Shown here: one piece after another, positions 25,116 to 36,185 of the stretch
Numbering within the stretch: the first letter of the stretch is position 1
How the letters are laid out: each line of letters starts with the position of its first letter
Assembly: GCF_964340395.1 (NCBI RefSeq)
Contig: NC_135551.1
Coordinates: 19,145,003 to 19,209,002, forward strand
Reading direction: 5' to 3'
Length of the DNA stretch: 64,000 nucleotides
DNA from: Glandiceps talaboti
Lineage: Eukaryota; Hemichordata; Enteropneusta; Spengelidae
Position numbers and translations under genes: made by a program
The notes under the pieces: generated by a model
What the model saw: the letters and a program-made list of their open reading frames with translations, nothing else
The model's database searches: none
What the model was told of the DNA's origin: nothing

Positions 25116-25952
25116 CTTAGTCTCCACCTATACTTAAACACCACGGATAACATTCCACAAAGAACGAGAAAACAAACAACAGATACCGCAGTAACCATAC
25201 TGAGTGGGAATTCACATTGTAGGTCGTCTGGGTTGAATTGTAGTATAGGCTGTCCTGACGTACACTTGGTGTTGTTGACGTCTGCGATAATATGTGTGGT
25301 ATCAATCCATTCACGAAACCAGATCAAATCACAGTCGCAGTTCAAAGGATTATCATGTACATCGAGTTTTGTTAAGTGTTTCATGTATTGAAAACCAACA
25401 GACGGCTGGATTGTTAGTATTTTATTGCTTCCCAGATTGACTTCGTTCACGCTAATAGAACCGTTGATCATATTATCCGGCAAATACTGTATATAGTTTT
25501 TTTGTAAGATCACCTTGACTAAAGAGTTCAAGTTCTGGAATACAGTCGGTGCAATATGTTGAATATGGTTATCATTCAGGATTATGTATACAAGTTTTTG
25601 ATTACATCTGAACGCATCTTCTAATATCGTTTTAACGCTGGCTTTTCGCAAGTTTATCTTCCAGAGATTTTTCAAAGGGCAGAACCAGTCGTTTTCCGAT
25701 CCCATTGGACTTCAAACTTAGATATTCGGCTTCTGGAGGAATTCCCTTGGGAACATCGCGTAAAAACTTCGACGTACAGTTCACGCTTAGAGACTTTGTA
25801 ATTCTACCGTTGTTGCAGAATTGACATTTACAGGGCGATGGACAAGTTACATTCGATGCAGGGATACAACCACCTTCGACAGAAACAACTTGAAAAAAGA
25901 GAAACTGCAAAATTGCTAAAACCCAGACGCCTTCCATCGTGATCACAATCAA
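25116..25952 (-). pseudogene. TLR unit 5, LRR-transmembrane exon with internal deletion
   Basis: Homologous to the intact exon at 29118-30118, including start codon, signal peptide, N-cap (CIPASNVTCPSPCKCQFC), C-cap, transmembrane helix and the donor AAG|GTGGGT. About 160 bp is missing between the first LRR (LSLKSNGIGK) and the repeat starting NDWFCPLKN. This removes about two LRRs and shifts the frame. The junction has short microhomology (TTT). The parts on either side are otherwise well preserved, so the loss looks recent. It is probably non-functional as a receptor, although the promoter and donor appear intact. Translation from an internal ATG (25705) would lack a signal peptide. Confidence 0.85.
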
Positions 25953-26069
25953 GTGTTAAAGGAGCCAGCAATTTTTCAGCTAACATCTAAGAACTTCCTT
26001 CTTTAGGATATGGACACACGTTATGGGCGCGTACTTTTATGATCACAAGTTTGGTACACTTTGAAGTCA

Positions 26070-26265
26070 TAAATTTCAGGACGTTGATTTTGTAGAATAA
26101 ATCAGGACCGTTTCCGCCATAGATGTGAGCTTTGACCATTGGGTAGACTTACGGTCGCTAGATGTCGCAATTTGTCATATCGAATGACATCACATTCTCA
26201 ACAATGGTTCTTGATCCCCATTCCAGAACGTCTTGATGATTAGAACTTCCCTTATTTCCGGAAAA
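26070..26265. repeat. Repeat shared with 21308-21510, copy 2
   Basis: About 200 bp, nearly identical to the earlier copy and contiguous with the truncated end of the Penelope-like coding region. Confidence 0.7.
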
Positions 26266-26993
26266 TTGATTTATCACGACAGTTGCATGTCCCAATGGGA
26301 GCTTTATTTCCGCGTTTAAGGATCATAGTATTGTGAGCTTTGATGATGGAAGCCATGTTATTCATACAACTGTAGCTCACTTTCACATTCCCCTTGTTGA
26401 AAATTTTATGTAACTTGTGCTCCTTAGGGAAGTGACGGCCAAGAAGTTGGAGGAAAATTCTCCCGACGTTATTGTTTACGTTTTGACTGTATGGGGGATT
26501 AAACCAGATGACATTACGTTTCCTATTTCTCCGTCTCTTGATGGTGTCAATTCTATCTGTGTAAGCAAGGTTGTCTTTATAGCCACTTGCTTTGAGTGCG
26601 TCATCATAGAGGGGTGCTGCCTGGTTGAAAACATTATGATTACATGAGATGTCACACAGTCTTCTATTTATGCTGGGAGATGCTTGATGATAACCGGTGG
26701 GTGATTTGACTGTGAATTGATGTAGACTGGGTTGTCGTTTGGTTTTATCTGTATGGGTAATATTTCCCACTGGAAAGGTCTAATACGATATCGAGGTAAT
26801 TTACAATTTTCAGGTTAGCTTCAATGGTTACTTTCAGACCGATGTCATTGAAGATCTTTGTGATATTTTTCTTTATCTGCTCTGCCTTGTTACCCGATAT
26901 TTTGTGGAAAACAGCTAAACCGTCATCCCTGTATAGACCTACATGGTCTTTAGAGTACTGCGATGCAATAGTACTTAGGATGTAGGAACCCAC
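26252..26993 (-). mobile_element. Penelope-like retroelement fragment (reverse transcriptase)
   Basis: Two adjacent frames match the C-terminal half of Penelope-like reverse transcriptases. The first (26745-26993) carries the catalytic box YRDDGLAVFHKISG and NYLDIVLDL. The second (26252-26770) carries INRRLCDISC, RNVIWFNPPYSQNV, LGRHFPKEHKLHKIFNK, VSYSCMNNM and the cysteine motif CNCRDK. The element is truncated at both ends: there is no upstream RT palm and no GIY-YIG endonuclease, and the two frames are offset by a frameshift. The family is named from these motifs by memory. It lies where the TIR exon of unit 6 would be expected. The (TA)n tract beside it could be part of the element. Confidence 0.75.
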
Positions 26994-27015
26994 TAGTTCG
27001 CAAATCTCGGCTCCA

Positions 27016-27019
<4 letters not shown>

Positions 27020-27109
<90 letters not shown>

Positions 27110-27139
27110 CACTGTCTTAGCAGATTGATACTCACCGAG

Positions 27140-27212
<73 letters not shown>
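27020..27212. repeat. (TA)n microsatellites
   Basis: TA runs at 27020-27094 (followed by GA to about 27109) and at 27141-27212, separated by about 30 bp of unique sequence. IYIYIY frames in this area are translations of the repeat. Confidence 0.97.
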
Positions 27213-27214
<2 letters not shown>

Positions 27215-27404
27215 GTACTTGTATATATACATATACACACATATACACACACGTTTGTGCGTGCGTGTGTGTGTGTGTTGGAAAGTGAACATTGTTACAA
27301 GGTTATCATCAATGCTATGCTGAAAACGGCACTTAGAAAGTTAACTGTAATGTGGAGTACTTGCATAGATTGTATACTTATGTTATCGGCTGCACTGATT
27401 TAGT

Positions 27405-30233
27405 ACTTTCAGCGCTGCTATGGGTATAATATCAGCATTATGTCATTTTACCGACCTAAAATGGCCATCGTTTGGAAAACCCTGATACTTCTAACAGTAT
27501 AGTGGCATTTGACTGAATAGCCAGACAAAGAATTACAAAGAATTATTCAATACGTTAAAAGAAATGGGAATTTCCAGTTACGTATTGTGGTAACTCTTGG
27601 TGAACTTGTCTCGATAAAACAGCATGTGATTATGATATGTGTTTCACTCATGTTACTGTCTGTATTGATGTAATACTTGCATGATACGTGATTTCCTAGC
27701 AACGGGGTTGATTTCCTAGCAACGGGGTTGAAGGTATTTTCCATAGGCCAACAACGTTACTGGCGGGGCAAAAGGGTAATGTTAGCTACGAGCGTTGTCG
27801 ATTTCGAAAACAACATTTGCAGAGATCTGTTTACAAAGTTTTCAACTTCTTGTTCGTGGTTATGAATTTATGTTACATACTGTACTCATGTTACTGTTTA
27901 TTTTGATGCAGCATTTTGACACATAACGTGGTTTCTAAGTGACATCGATACATTGTGATATGTATAGAGGTCAAAAACGTTCACGATAGGTTAAAAGTTA
28001 AACCTGCTTTTAAACAACATACAGTGCCAAAATAACTTCCTAAACGCCAATTTTGTATTTTGTATTATTTTCCAGCTCATACTTTGAAAATTACTTCGCA
28101 AGCAAGTGTTGCAGTAAAACGTAATAAATAACAACAACCGTACAAACCTAAGCTACGTTCAGTAATTTTCGTTCCATGTTGAAACAGGGAATTTTAAGTG
28201 TATTTAAAAGAGCAAATTTTAAAGACACCACAACTCTACATGCCGATGTCACTAAGACCAATCACAGATAATACTATGCAATCAATTTCAAATACTTGAA
28301 AGCAAATTACCATATTGACTAAATTACTAATTGAGTGGTGCTGATTCAAGTGACACTGTTGAATAAAATTGGCTAGCTGTTTATCTTGCACGGGGGTGGG
28401 GTGGGATGGGGGTGGGGGTGATATGACAACTCATGGTGACGGTTTGTGTACTTAGATAATATGTAGGATGAACAAAGAGCAACTTCAAAATTCGGTCAAA
28501 AATATGGCTATCTCTATGGTCACTCCATATCTTGTATTGATTTAGAAATTACAAATATGAGGTTCACGAAATCCTATATTTATCATATTTCAATTTTTAT
28601 TTAAAGTCTGATTGCGGTTTTATTAGAAAGGTAAATAGGTCTCCACATTTGTGTATTGAAATTAAAACAATGGTAGAATCCACTATGCTAAACCTGTCTT
28701 TTATGGTGCTAAATACATTTAAGATTATTGAACATAACTTTGTACAAATCTGGAAACACGATTTTCTTGAGATTTTTCATATAGATTCAAACGTTCTAAT
28801 CATATTGGTGACACCTTCATTTTTCTAAACGTATTATAATCTTTTCATGAATCAAGTATGGACTCCGTCGTTAGCAGGATACACATGCTATTCGAAACAT
28901 TAACTCGGGATCACGACCTCCCCTTATCTTTCGATTTAGCTGGTACTATAGTTTATATTCAATGGCGTTGGGTTTTCAGTTAAGTACGTGGGTGTATTTT
29001 TGCCGACTATGACTCATTAATTGGCTTGCTTAAATCACACAACTGTCTATGTATACCTCTCATAAAATAGTCAGTGTAGCAGTATAAAGAATAGCTTAGT
29101 GATGTGTGTAAACCCACCTTAGTCTCCATCTATAGTTGAACACCACGGAAAACATTCCACAAAGAATGAAAAAACAAACAACAGATACCGCAGTAACCAT
29201 AATGACTGGGAATTCGCACTGTAGGTCGTCTGGGTTGAATTGTAGTATAGGTTGTCCTGACGCACACTTGGTGTTGTTGACGTCTGCGATAATATGTGTG
29301 TTGTCAATCCATTCACGAAACCAGATCAAATCACAGTCGCAGTTCAAAGGATTATCATGTACATCGAGTTTTGTTAAGTGTTTCATGTATTGAAAACCAA
29401 CAGACGGCTGGATTGTTAGTATTTTATTGCTTCCCAGATTGACTTCGTTCACGCTAATAGAACCGTTGATCATATTATCCGGCAAATACTGTATATTGTT
29501 TCGTTGTAAGATCACCTTGACTAAAGAGTTCAAGTTCTGGAATACAGTCGGTGCAATATGTTGAATATGGTTATCATTCAGGAGTATGTATACGAGTTTT
29601 TGATTACATCTGAACGCATCTTCTAATATCGTTTTAACGCTGGCTTTTTGCAAGTTTATCTTCCAGAGATTTTTCAAAGGGCAGAACCAGTCGTTTGAAA
29701 TTGTCTTAATGGCGCGATTGTAATCCAAATTCAACTCCTGCAGCATTTCCAGTCCATGAAAAGCACGTGGATGAATTTCGTTGCCATCCAGTTTATTATG
29801 ACTCAGATCCAGACGTCTTAATTTCACCAACGAGGAAAAGGCACTTTCTTTCAATTTTCCGATCCTATTGGACTTCAAACTCAGATATTCAGCTTCTGGA
29901 GGAATTCCCTTGGGAACATCGTGTAAATTTGACGTACGTGTACAGCTAACACTGAGAGACTTTGTAGTTTTACCATTGTTGCAGAATTGACATTCACAGG
30001 GCGATGGACAAGTCACATTCGATGCAGGGATACAACCACCTTCGACAGAAACAACTTGAAACAAGGGAAACAGCAAAATTACTAAAACCCAAACGCCTTC
30101 CATCGTGATCACAATCAAGTGTAAGGAGCCAGCAATTTTTCAGCTAACGCCGAAGAACTTCCTTCTTTAGGATGGACAACAGTTATGGGTGGCGTACGTA
30201 CATTTGCCATCATATATTTGGTACACTTTGTAA
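27405..30233 (-). repeat. Tandem segmental duplication, copy B (TLR unit 6)
   Basis: Collinear with 23530-26063. Homology stops at about 27405 on the TIR side, where copy A continues toward its TIR exon. A 20 bp direct duplication (ATTTCCTAGCAACGGGGTTG) occurs at about 27689-27730. Confidence 0.85.
29118..30118 (-). CDS. TLR unit 6, intact LRR-transmembrane exon lacking its own TIR exon
   Basis: An open exon of 1001 nt (333 codons plus two bases) ending at AAG|GTGGGT, phase 2. It encodes a signal peptide (about 1-26), N-cap CIPASNVTCPSPCECQFC, about seven LRRs, C-cap NPLNCDCDLIWFREW and a transmembrane helix (about 305-327) followed by a basic stub (YRWRLR). No TIR exon lies between it and the next unit; the space holds a Penelope-like fragment and TA repeats. 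Splicing to the TIR exon at 22832-23354 would keep the frame (507 residues), because the intervening broken LRR exon is a first exon and appears to lack an acceptor. Reading through the donor would instead add a few residues (WVYTHH) and stop, giving a TIR-less membrane LRR protein of 340 residues. Confidence 0.8.
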
Positions 30234-31224
30234 AATCTCGTATTATATCGCGATATTTTCCGTTATTTTTTTATCAAGAGAATTCAAGTAGCAAAGGCTA
30301 ACGACCTTTTGACAGGATGAAAACGACCAAACGACCGTGTGAAGTGTGTTTTTAGTACAAGGATTAGTCATATGTACATATTGGACACATAAATATGAAC
30401 ACACGTAAACACACAAAAACACTGTTTAGTGTTACACTCGTATAGCTTTTCAAAATTGTATTTGTTTGCAAATAATCAATTCAAATGGCTCTTCATTTCG
30501 GGATACAATGAATTCATTAATTTGGTTTACAACATACAGTGAGGTTGTCTTTCTTCTAAGGTTGACCCTATTTTTTTCATGTTTCTCATTACCCTGCTGA
30601 CCCGAAATTTTATGCGGAACAGCGCCCTGTATGACAAGAACAAACAAGTGTCTGGACTGTCGAAATCTTTTACAGTCGTGGCGGCGGCGACGAGACTTGT
30701 TCAAGAACAGAGCATTTCTTTCATGACGGAATGTTATGTAAGTAGGGTGGCCTGAGAACATGGCAATTGTGTAAAAAGGAGCTGGGAAAGGGTTTATTAC
30801 CAGGTAAAAGAAGAGAGAGAAAGGAAAAGGAGAGGCAAAGAAAGATGACGATTGTCACAGTTTGACATTTTTAAATTGTAACCCATAGTTGGTATAAAAA
30901 GTAATGAGAGACAAAAAATAGGATCACCCTAATACACGTACCCTTTATCGAACCTGAATCCCAACCTAATTGTTTGCCATATGTCTGGTAGAGATGAAAT
31001 TTTGTATCGTTGAAACAATACATTGGAATGTTCATGATTATCATAATTTGATATACAGTAATATATATATAATTGCTTTATACTGCACAGTATATGCATT
31101 GTGATTTGACAAACTTGGACAGGCAATTTGTTTGCTGTTATTAAGCAAAACATCCGGACCAGTCAGACTTATTTCTGCCAGTAATGGAATTATATTTGTT
31201 ATTGCTATCAACTTAAATATAAGC

Positions 31225-31230
<6 letters not shown>

Positions 31231-31292
<62 letters not shown>

Positions 31293-31310
31293 TACATACA
31301 TACATACACA
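31231..31310. repeat. (CA)n / (ATAC)n microsatellite
   Basis: CA dinucleotides at 31231-31288, then ATAC tetranucleotides to about 31310. Confidence 0.97.
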
Positions 31311-31946
31311 CATGTTTTGCCATTTGGGTGATTTCCTGCAATAATTTGTAGGAAGACCTCTGATGATGAAGTATCCAATATTTAACCACAAACTTTCATA
31401 GAACCTAGAAGACAATTGTATTACAAAAAATATTTTATAAGTTTTGAAACTTGTTGATGGATAATGAAGTAATGTGTACAACTTTCCTACAAGAGTTTGT
31501 CGACAGGAAATGACATCACGCCACATTTACAAATCTCGGTCAAGACTTGGAAAGTCATAACAACTACGAAATCGCAAAATGTATGTTGGCGATTGTTATA
31601 TATATTGTTTCTCAAGGGTCAAGACTTACTACTACAGACGGAAACACTTTATCACTTTACATGTATTACTTGATTAAAGAGAAACCTACAAAAAGTATTT
31701 CCTTTCTGTACGTTATTATGAGAAACATAAAACTTGCTGAACAATCGTTTCATTATATTTGAATTATGCTTTGAATGACCTACATTACAGTGGAACAGTG
31801 TGAGAAAACGAACAAAAACCGAAATGACAGAAGTACAACATAGCTAGACGCTCAAATTACACAAACTTACTACTAACCATAATTATAAGCCATCACACAC
31901 ACATACACATAAACAAAGGCGAACGTACGTACGTAGTATGTACGTA

Positions 31947-32092
31947 CAAACAAACAAACAAACAAACAAACAAACAAACAAACAAACTCAGAAAGACAGT
32001 ACAGACAGACAGACAAGCAAGCAAGCAAGTAAACAAACAAACAAACAAACAAATAAACAAACAAACAAACAAACAAATAAACAAATAAACGA
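31947..32092. repeat. (CAAA)n microsatellite tract
   Basis: CAAA tetranucleotide runs are separated by short CAGA- and CAAG-type runs. VCLFVCLF frames on the minus strand are translations of the repeat. Confidence 0.95.
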
Positions 32093-33689
32093 CCAAGCAA
32101 TCTGATCTACAGGAAGGATCAGGAAGCTCAACATCTCAGTGGCATTCAAACCAGATACGCACTTTAGTCTAACCCAAGGATAAGACATCGCCTGAACGTC
32201 ACTGGCGGGTGATACCTTGTAAGTTGTAAGGACACGATCAAGTGTATATTGGCAAATCGAACAATTTGAAAACCAGGATCGAGGAACAGCGCAAATCTGT
32301 GAGGGACAAAACTGTAGCGTCGGCTTAAACTGAACACTCCCGTAGCTACAACCATAAACATCACTGGGACTCTGTTTCCATTATTGGTACATCCCCACAT
32401 GATTTCCCGAGAAAGATCATGGAGGGGTCTATCAACATCACTCGCTACAATCCCAAGGTATGGAGTCGGCTGTCAAATTACCTAGCATCATGAACAATCG
32501 GCTGGTCATACCGCCACCTAGTGGTCAGATGTATTAAACAATGGAATTTGTCATTCTGATGAGGATCATCGGCCAAGACAGAAAGGAAAAGCTCAATGCT
32601 AAAAACTTAGAACCCCACTACCAGACCAGTACCCATGGGGTGGCGTCTTACAGGGCAGGTCGGTCTATTGTTCTGATAAAATGAAAACATTGTAAATATT
32701 AACTTGAACTTATATGCGTTTATCATTCAAGTAAATGTTGACGTTTAACATATAATGATTATACACATTGTACGGTGAGCTTTTAAAATGTAGCGGAAAA
32801 TGGTGGACCCCCCCCCCCTCCTCTTGCATTTGACTAACAACACTGGTGGGCAATTCTCAGTTAATTACTGCTACAGTGCTAAGTGTTACATGTGTTTCAC
32901 GTTGTTTTTTCCGTTTACCTGTCGTCGTCGGCGCTCTTTTTCTGCCAGCTATGTGCACATTCACTGTCTGGCCTTAACCTTTGCCACACTCACGGGGAAA
33001 CGTATATCATGTAATATTAATAAGTTTGAAGATTAGGCCGCAGACTAGACAATGTCATTAGACTGCACTGATACAAGTGTTCCTCTCTCGGTTGTCTAGG
33101 GCCGAGGGTTCCGGCGTGGTTGGCGGGGGTGGGGTGGGTAGATGGATCAAGTAAAATTGTCTGTATTGTTGAACTGGTATAGTCAATTTGTATTATGAGC
33201 AAAAACAATCTTTCTACTCTCTCTTAAAACTAGATATACCTCAAGATAACATGCGTTTTACCCTGTTTATGAGATCGTTTGGTCGACACAGTGTCTCATC
33301 CTTCCTAAAAGATTGCTTGTGACGATACTATTTTAAACAATGAAATTTAAATGAGGTCAAATGACAAAATATTTCAGTTTCCGTATTCGAATCCCCTGGC
33401 AACGGCAGTACACTGTTAATATATTATCCAGTACACAGTAACACAGATACTGATGACGTGGTCAGATACACGTCAGGTTTCTAAAATGATATCCCGATTC
33501 CATCATAATCAAACGTTCCCAATGTATCTTATTATCAATCGACCATTTCTTCCATATTAGGGTGTCTTCAGTTATTACAAATGAGAAGGTCGGCAAACTT
33601 AGGGTTCACATTTTACAAATCGGTTTGGAGTGGAGGTGGGGGGGGGGAGACATATTTTAGTCACTTTATTAAATGAATTTATGAGATGA

Positions 33690-34120
33690 TCACATATCTT
33701 TTCCCTACAAGGTTTGAAAATCTGGCGTGGTTTTTCTAAATCTATTTTAACTTGTTTTTTTGTTGGTTTTAATAAACCACCTTTACTCTCAGACAACTAT
33801 AGTTCTCTGATCTTTACAGTATCAGTTGACTTTCTACCTTATTAATTATTTATGAGTTAGTTCTACTAAGCGCCCATAACCTTTGACCCTTCCTCGTCAC
33901 TTCCAATGGTGCGTGGGAAGAGGATGGGTCAAAGGTTATGGGCGCTCAGTAGAACTAACTCATAAATAATTAATAACGTCGTCAGTCATCGTATGTTGTA
34001 AAGGTGGTGTTTTTAAACCAACAAAAGAACAAGTTAAAATCGATTTAGAAAAACACACACCAGATTTTCAAATCACCAATTTATTACATGGCACCTTGTA
34101 GGGAAAAGATATTTTTTATT
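33690..34120. repeat. Large palindrome (foldback)
   Basis: The arms (about 33690-33895 and 33907-34120) are reverse complements over most of their length, for example CGCCCATAACCTTTGACCC against GGGTCAAAGGTTATGGGCGC, and TCTTTTCCCTACAAGGT against ACCTTGTAGGGAAAAGA. The spacer is only about 25-30 bp. Copy 2 of the segmental duplication has only about 40 bp at the matching site, so it was either inserted here or lost there. Confidence 0.8.
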
Positions 34121-34782
34121 GAGGAAAAGAGTAAACAAACCAAAAAAAAAACATATTTTGTAAAGAAAGAAAGAACGTAAACTAGACAAAAACAAATATT
34201 TGTAAACAAATATGGCCAATTTCAAGCCCCTGCGATTTTACATTATTTTGTGATTTTTTTGTTTGGCATCCCACCTCACCCCACTGCCGTCTAATCCCAT
34301 CACCGCCACCGTTGTACCGTAATACCAGAACAATCACTGTTGACAACCATGCAGTGAATAAATTGTTGTGCGATTTGATGGATAGGCCTAGGGTGGGTCT
34401 CAGAGGAGGTAAGGAGGAACGGTGCAGTATCGTAAGATTTTGGGGATAATTTGGTGGAGTCCCGACCAATCCCATTGTAATTATTGAATACCCTCTATTA
34501 GATTTACTCAAGTCTCTGGCATTTCTTCATTCTTTATTTGAATAATATACTTTTGAAAAAGACAAGATACATGTTCTTTTATGTGAAATACGGTAATGAT
34601 ACGAGTAAGTGAATACAAAACAGTTGGCATTTTATGATTCTCTTACTCTGATATTTCAAAAGTTTTTGTAGGAATAAATTGAACAATCAATGTATGGTAT
34701 TTTATACACCTGTTAAAATAGAAGTCTTATTTCAATTTTTTTTATAAGAAATACTATATCTTCCCTCCTTTCTGACTCTGAC

Positions 34783-34903
<121 letters not shown>

Positions 34904-35372
34904 TTTCTGGGCCCAAACTATTCTCTTGTAAGTCTAAATTTCAAAAAAATGGAAGGCAAAAAGAATCCTAGTACTGTCTATATGCTTTATCCAGACCACG
35001 CCGAACACGTCTTGACTCTTTCTGATAAATTACATTAGCTAATATTCTGATTTATTCAATCAAAATGTTTATTTTGAATGAAATGGTTAAACGAACGGCA
35101 AATCTCATCACCTCTTCATAACTAAATCACAAACTCTGAAATCACAAAGAATGCTATATCACATCTGGTATTTTTGTTCGCATTTTCAGAAAGAATTAGT
35201 CAAGAAGTGTTGATAAACAAACATGATACCAAACAAACAGCCAACAGCAAATATAAATCACAGAAGGAGGCAAAATATAGTTAATTTTGTTTATTATAGG
35301 TACAAATAAATTCATTTCGTTTTACAATATTAATGCCATTTTTTGTGAGGACAATGTAACTCAGTCTTCGAT

Positions 35373-36185
35373 CTAATCGAGATAGAATCTATCTGTTTCG
35401 ATCGATGAAGGTCAACTTGAACTTGAAGTTGTTATAAACTAGAAATAGAGTTCATTGCACTGAACGGTGATTTAGCACTTCCGGAATATCATAAATGATG
35501 GAAAATGTATGATTTACTTTACAGTCCATAACGTAATCGAGATAGAATAGATCCATCTCTTTCAGTCATTTAAACTATAAATGGAGATGTTACTAAATCG
35601 AGTTCAATGCACTGAACGGTGATTTAGCACTTCCGGAATATCATAATTGATGGAAAATGTATGATTTACTTTTCGGTCCATAACGTAATCGAGATAGATT
35701 AGATCCATCTCTTTCAGTCATTTAAAACTATAAATGGAGATGTTACTAAATCGAGTTCAATGTACTGAACACTAATAAACAACGAATATCACAGATAGTT
35801 TACAAAAATGATGTTTTCATAGTTTTAAACCTAGTCGAGACAAAATGTATCTATCCCTTTCGGTCAGATCTTTTTTTTTAAATTGACAATTTACACAATG
35901 AAGCAATACTTAATGCACTGAACTGTTTGTTTGAGATGTTAAAATGCTTCCACAAATGATGACTCACAATCTTAGACCTAGTTGGAATCTATTCCTTTTC
36001 ATCTAATATACATTCAAATTCAGATGTTATACAAATGCAAAGAAACAAAGTTTAATACATCAAATATCTGATTGTTTGAGATACAAAAAAGTAGCGACAA
36101 AATTAAATGATGCTTTTAAACCTAGTCGAGATAAAGCACAGCTTTACCTCATTCGGTCAGGTTGACATTAAATTGAGATGTTATA
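35373..36185. repeat. Degenerate tandem satellite, about 143-160 bp units
   Basis: About six units are marked by TAATCGAGATAG or TAGTCGAGA at about 35374, 35534, 35686, 35832, 35979 and 36122. Units 1-3 are nearly identical to each other (shared CACTGAACGGTGATTTAGCA); later units are more diverged. Unit 1 is also present at the end of the window in the segmental duplication. Confidence 0.8.

Larger units (their letters stand above)
23530..26063 (-). repeat. Tandem segmental duplication, copy A (TLR unit 5)
   Basis: The intron, LRR exon and upstream flank are collinear with 27405-30233. Homology begins near CGCTGCTATGGGTAT-like sequence and ends near a shared TTTGGTACACTTTG. Copy A has an internal deletion of about 160 bp in its LRR exon. 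Confidence 0.85.
30234..32329. other. Gene-poor region with a possible Penelope remnant and microsatellites
   Basis: At about 30550-30650 (minus strand) the sequence resembles the YRDDGLA...SG segment of the Penelope-like fragment at about 26870-26960, with a small gap at the catalytic box; this is probably a second, decayed fragment. There is a (CA)n tract at 31231-31288 followed by (ATAC)n, and (CAAA)n tracts lie at about 31947-31985 and 32030-32092. No gene was recognised. Confidence 0.5.

Noticed and set aside
27016-27403. IYIYIY frames on both strands
   Set aside because: TA dinucleotide repeat translated.
30450-30761. 103-codon minus-strand frame as a gene
   Set aside because: Part of it resembles the reverse transcriptase fragment at 26.9 kb out of frame, so it is more likely a decayed retroelement piece than a gene.
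31873-32188. VCLFVCLF frames
   Set aside because: CAAA microsatellite translated.
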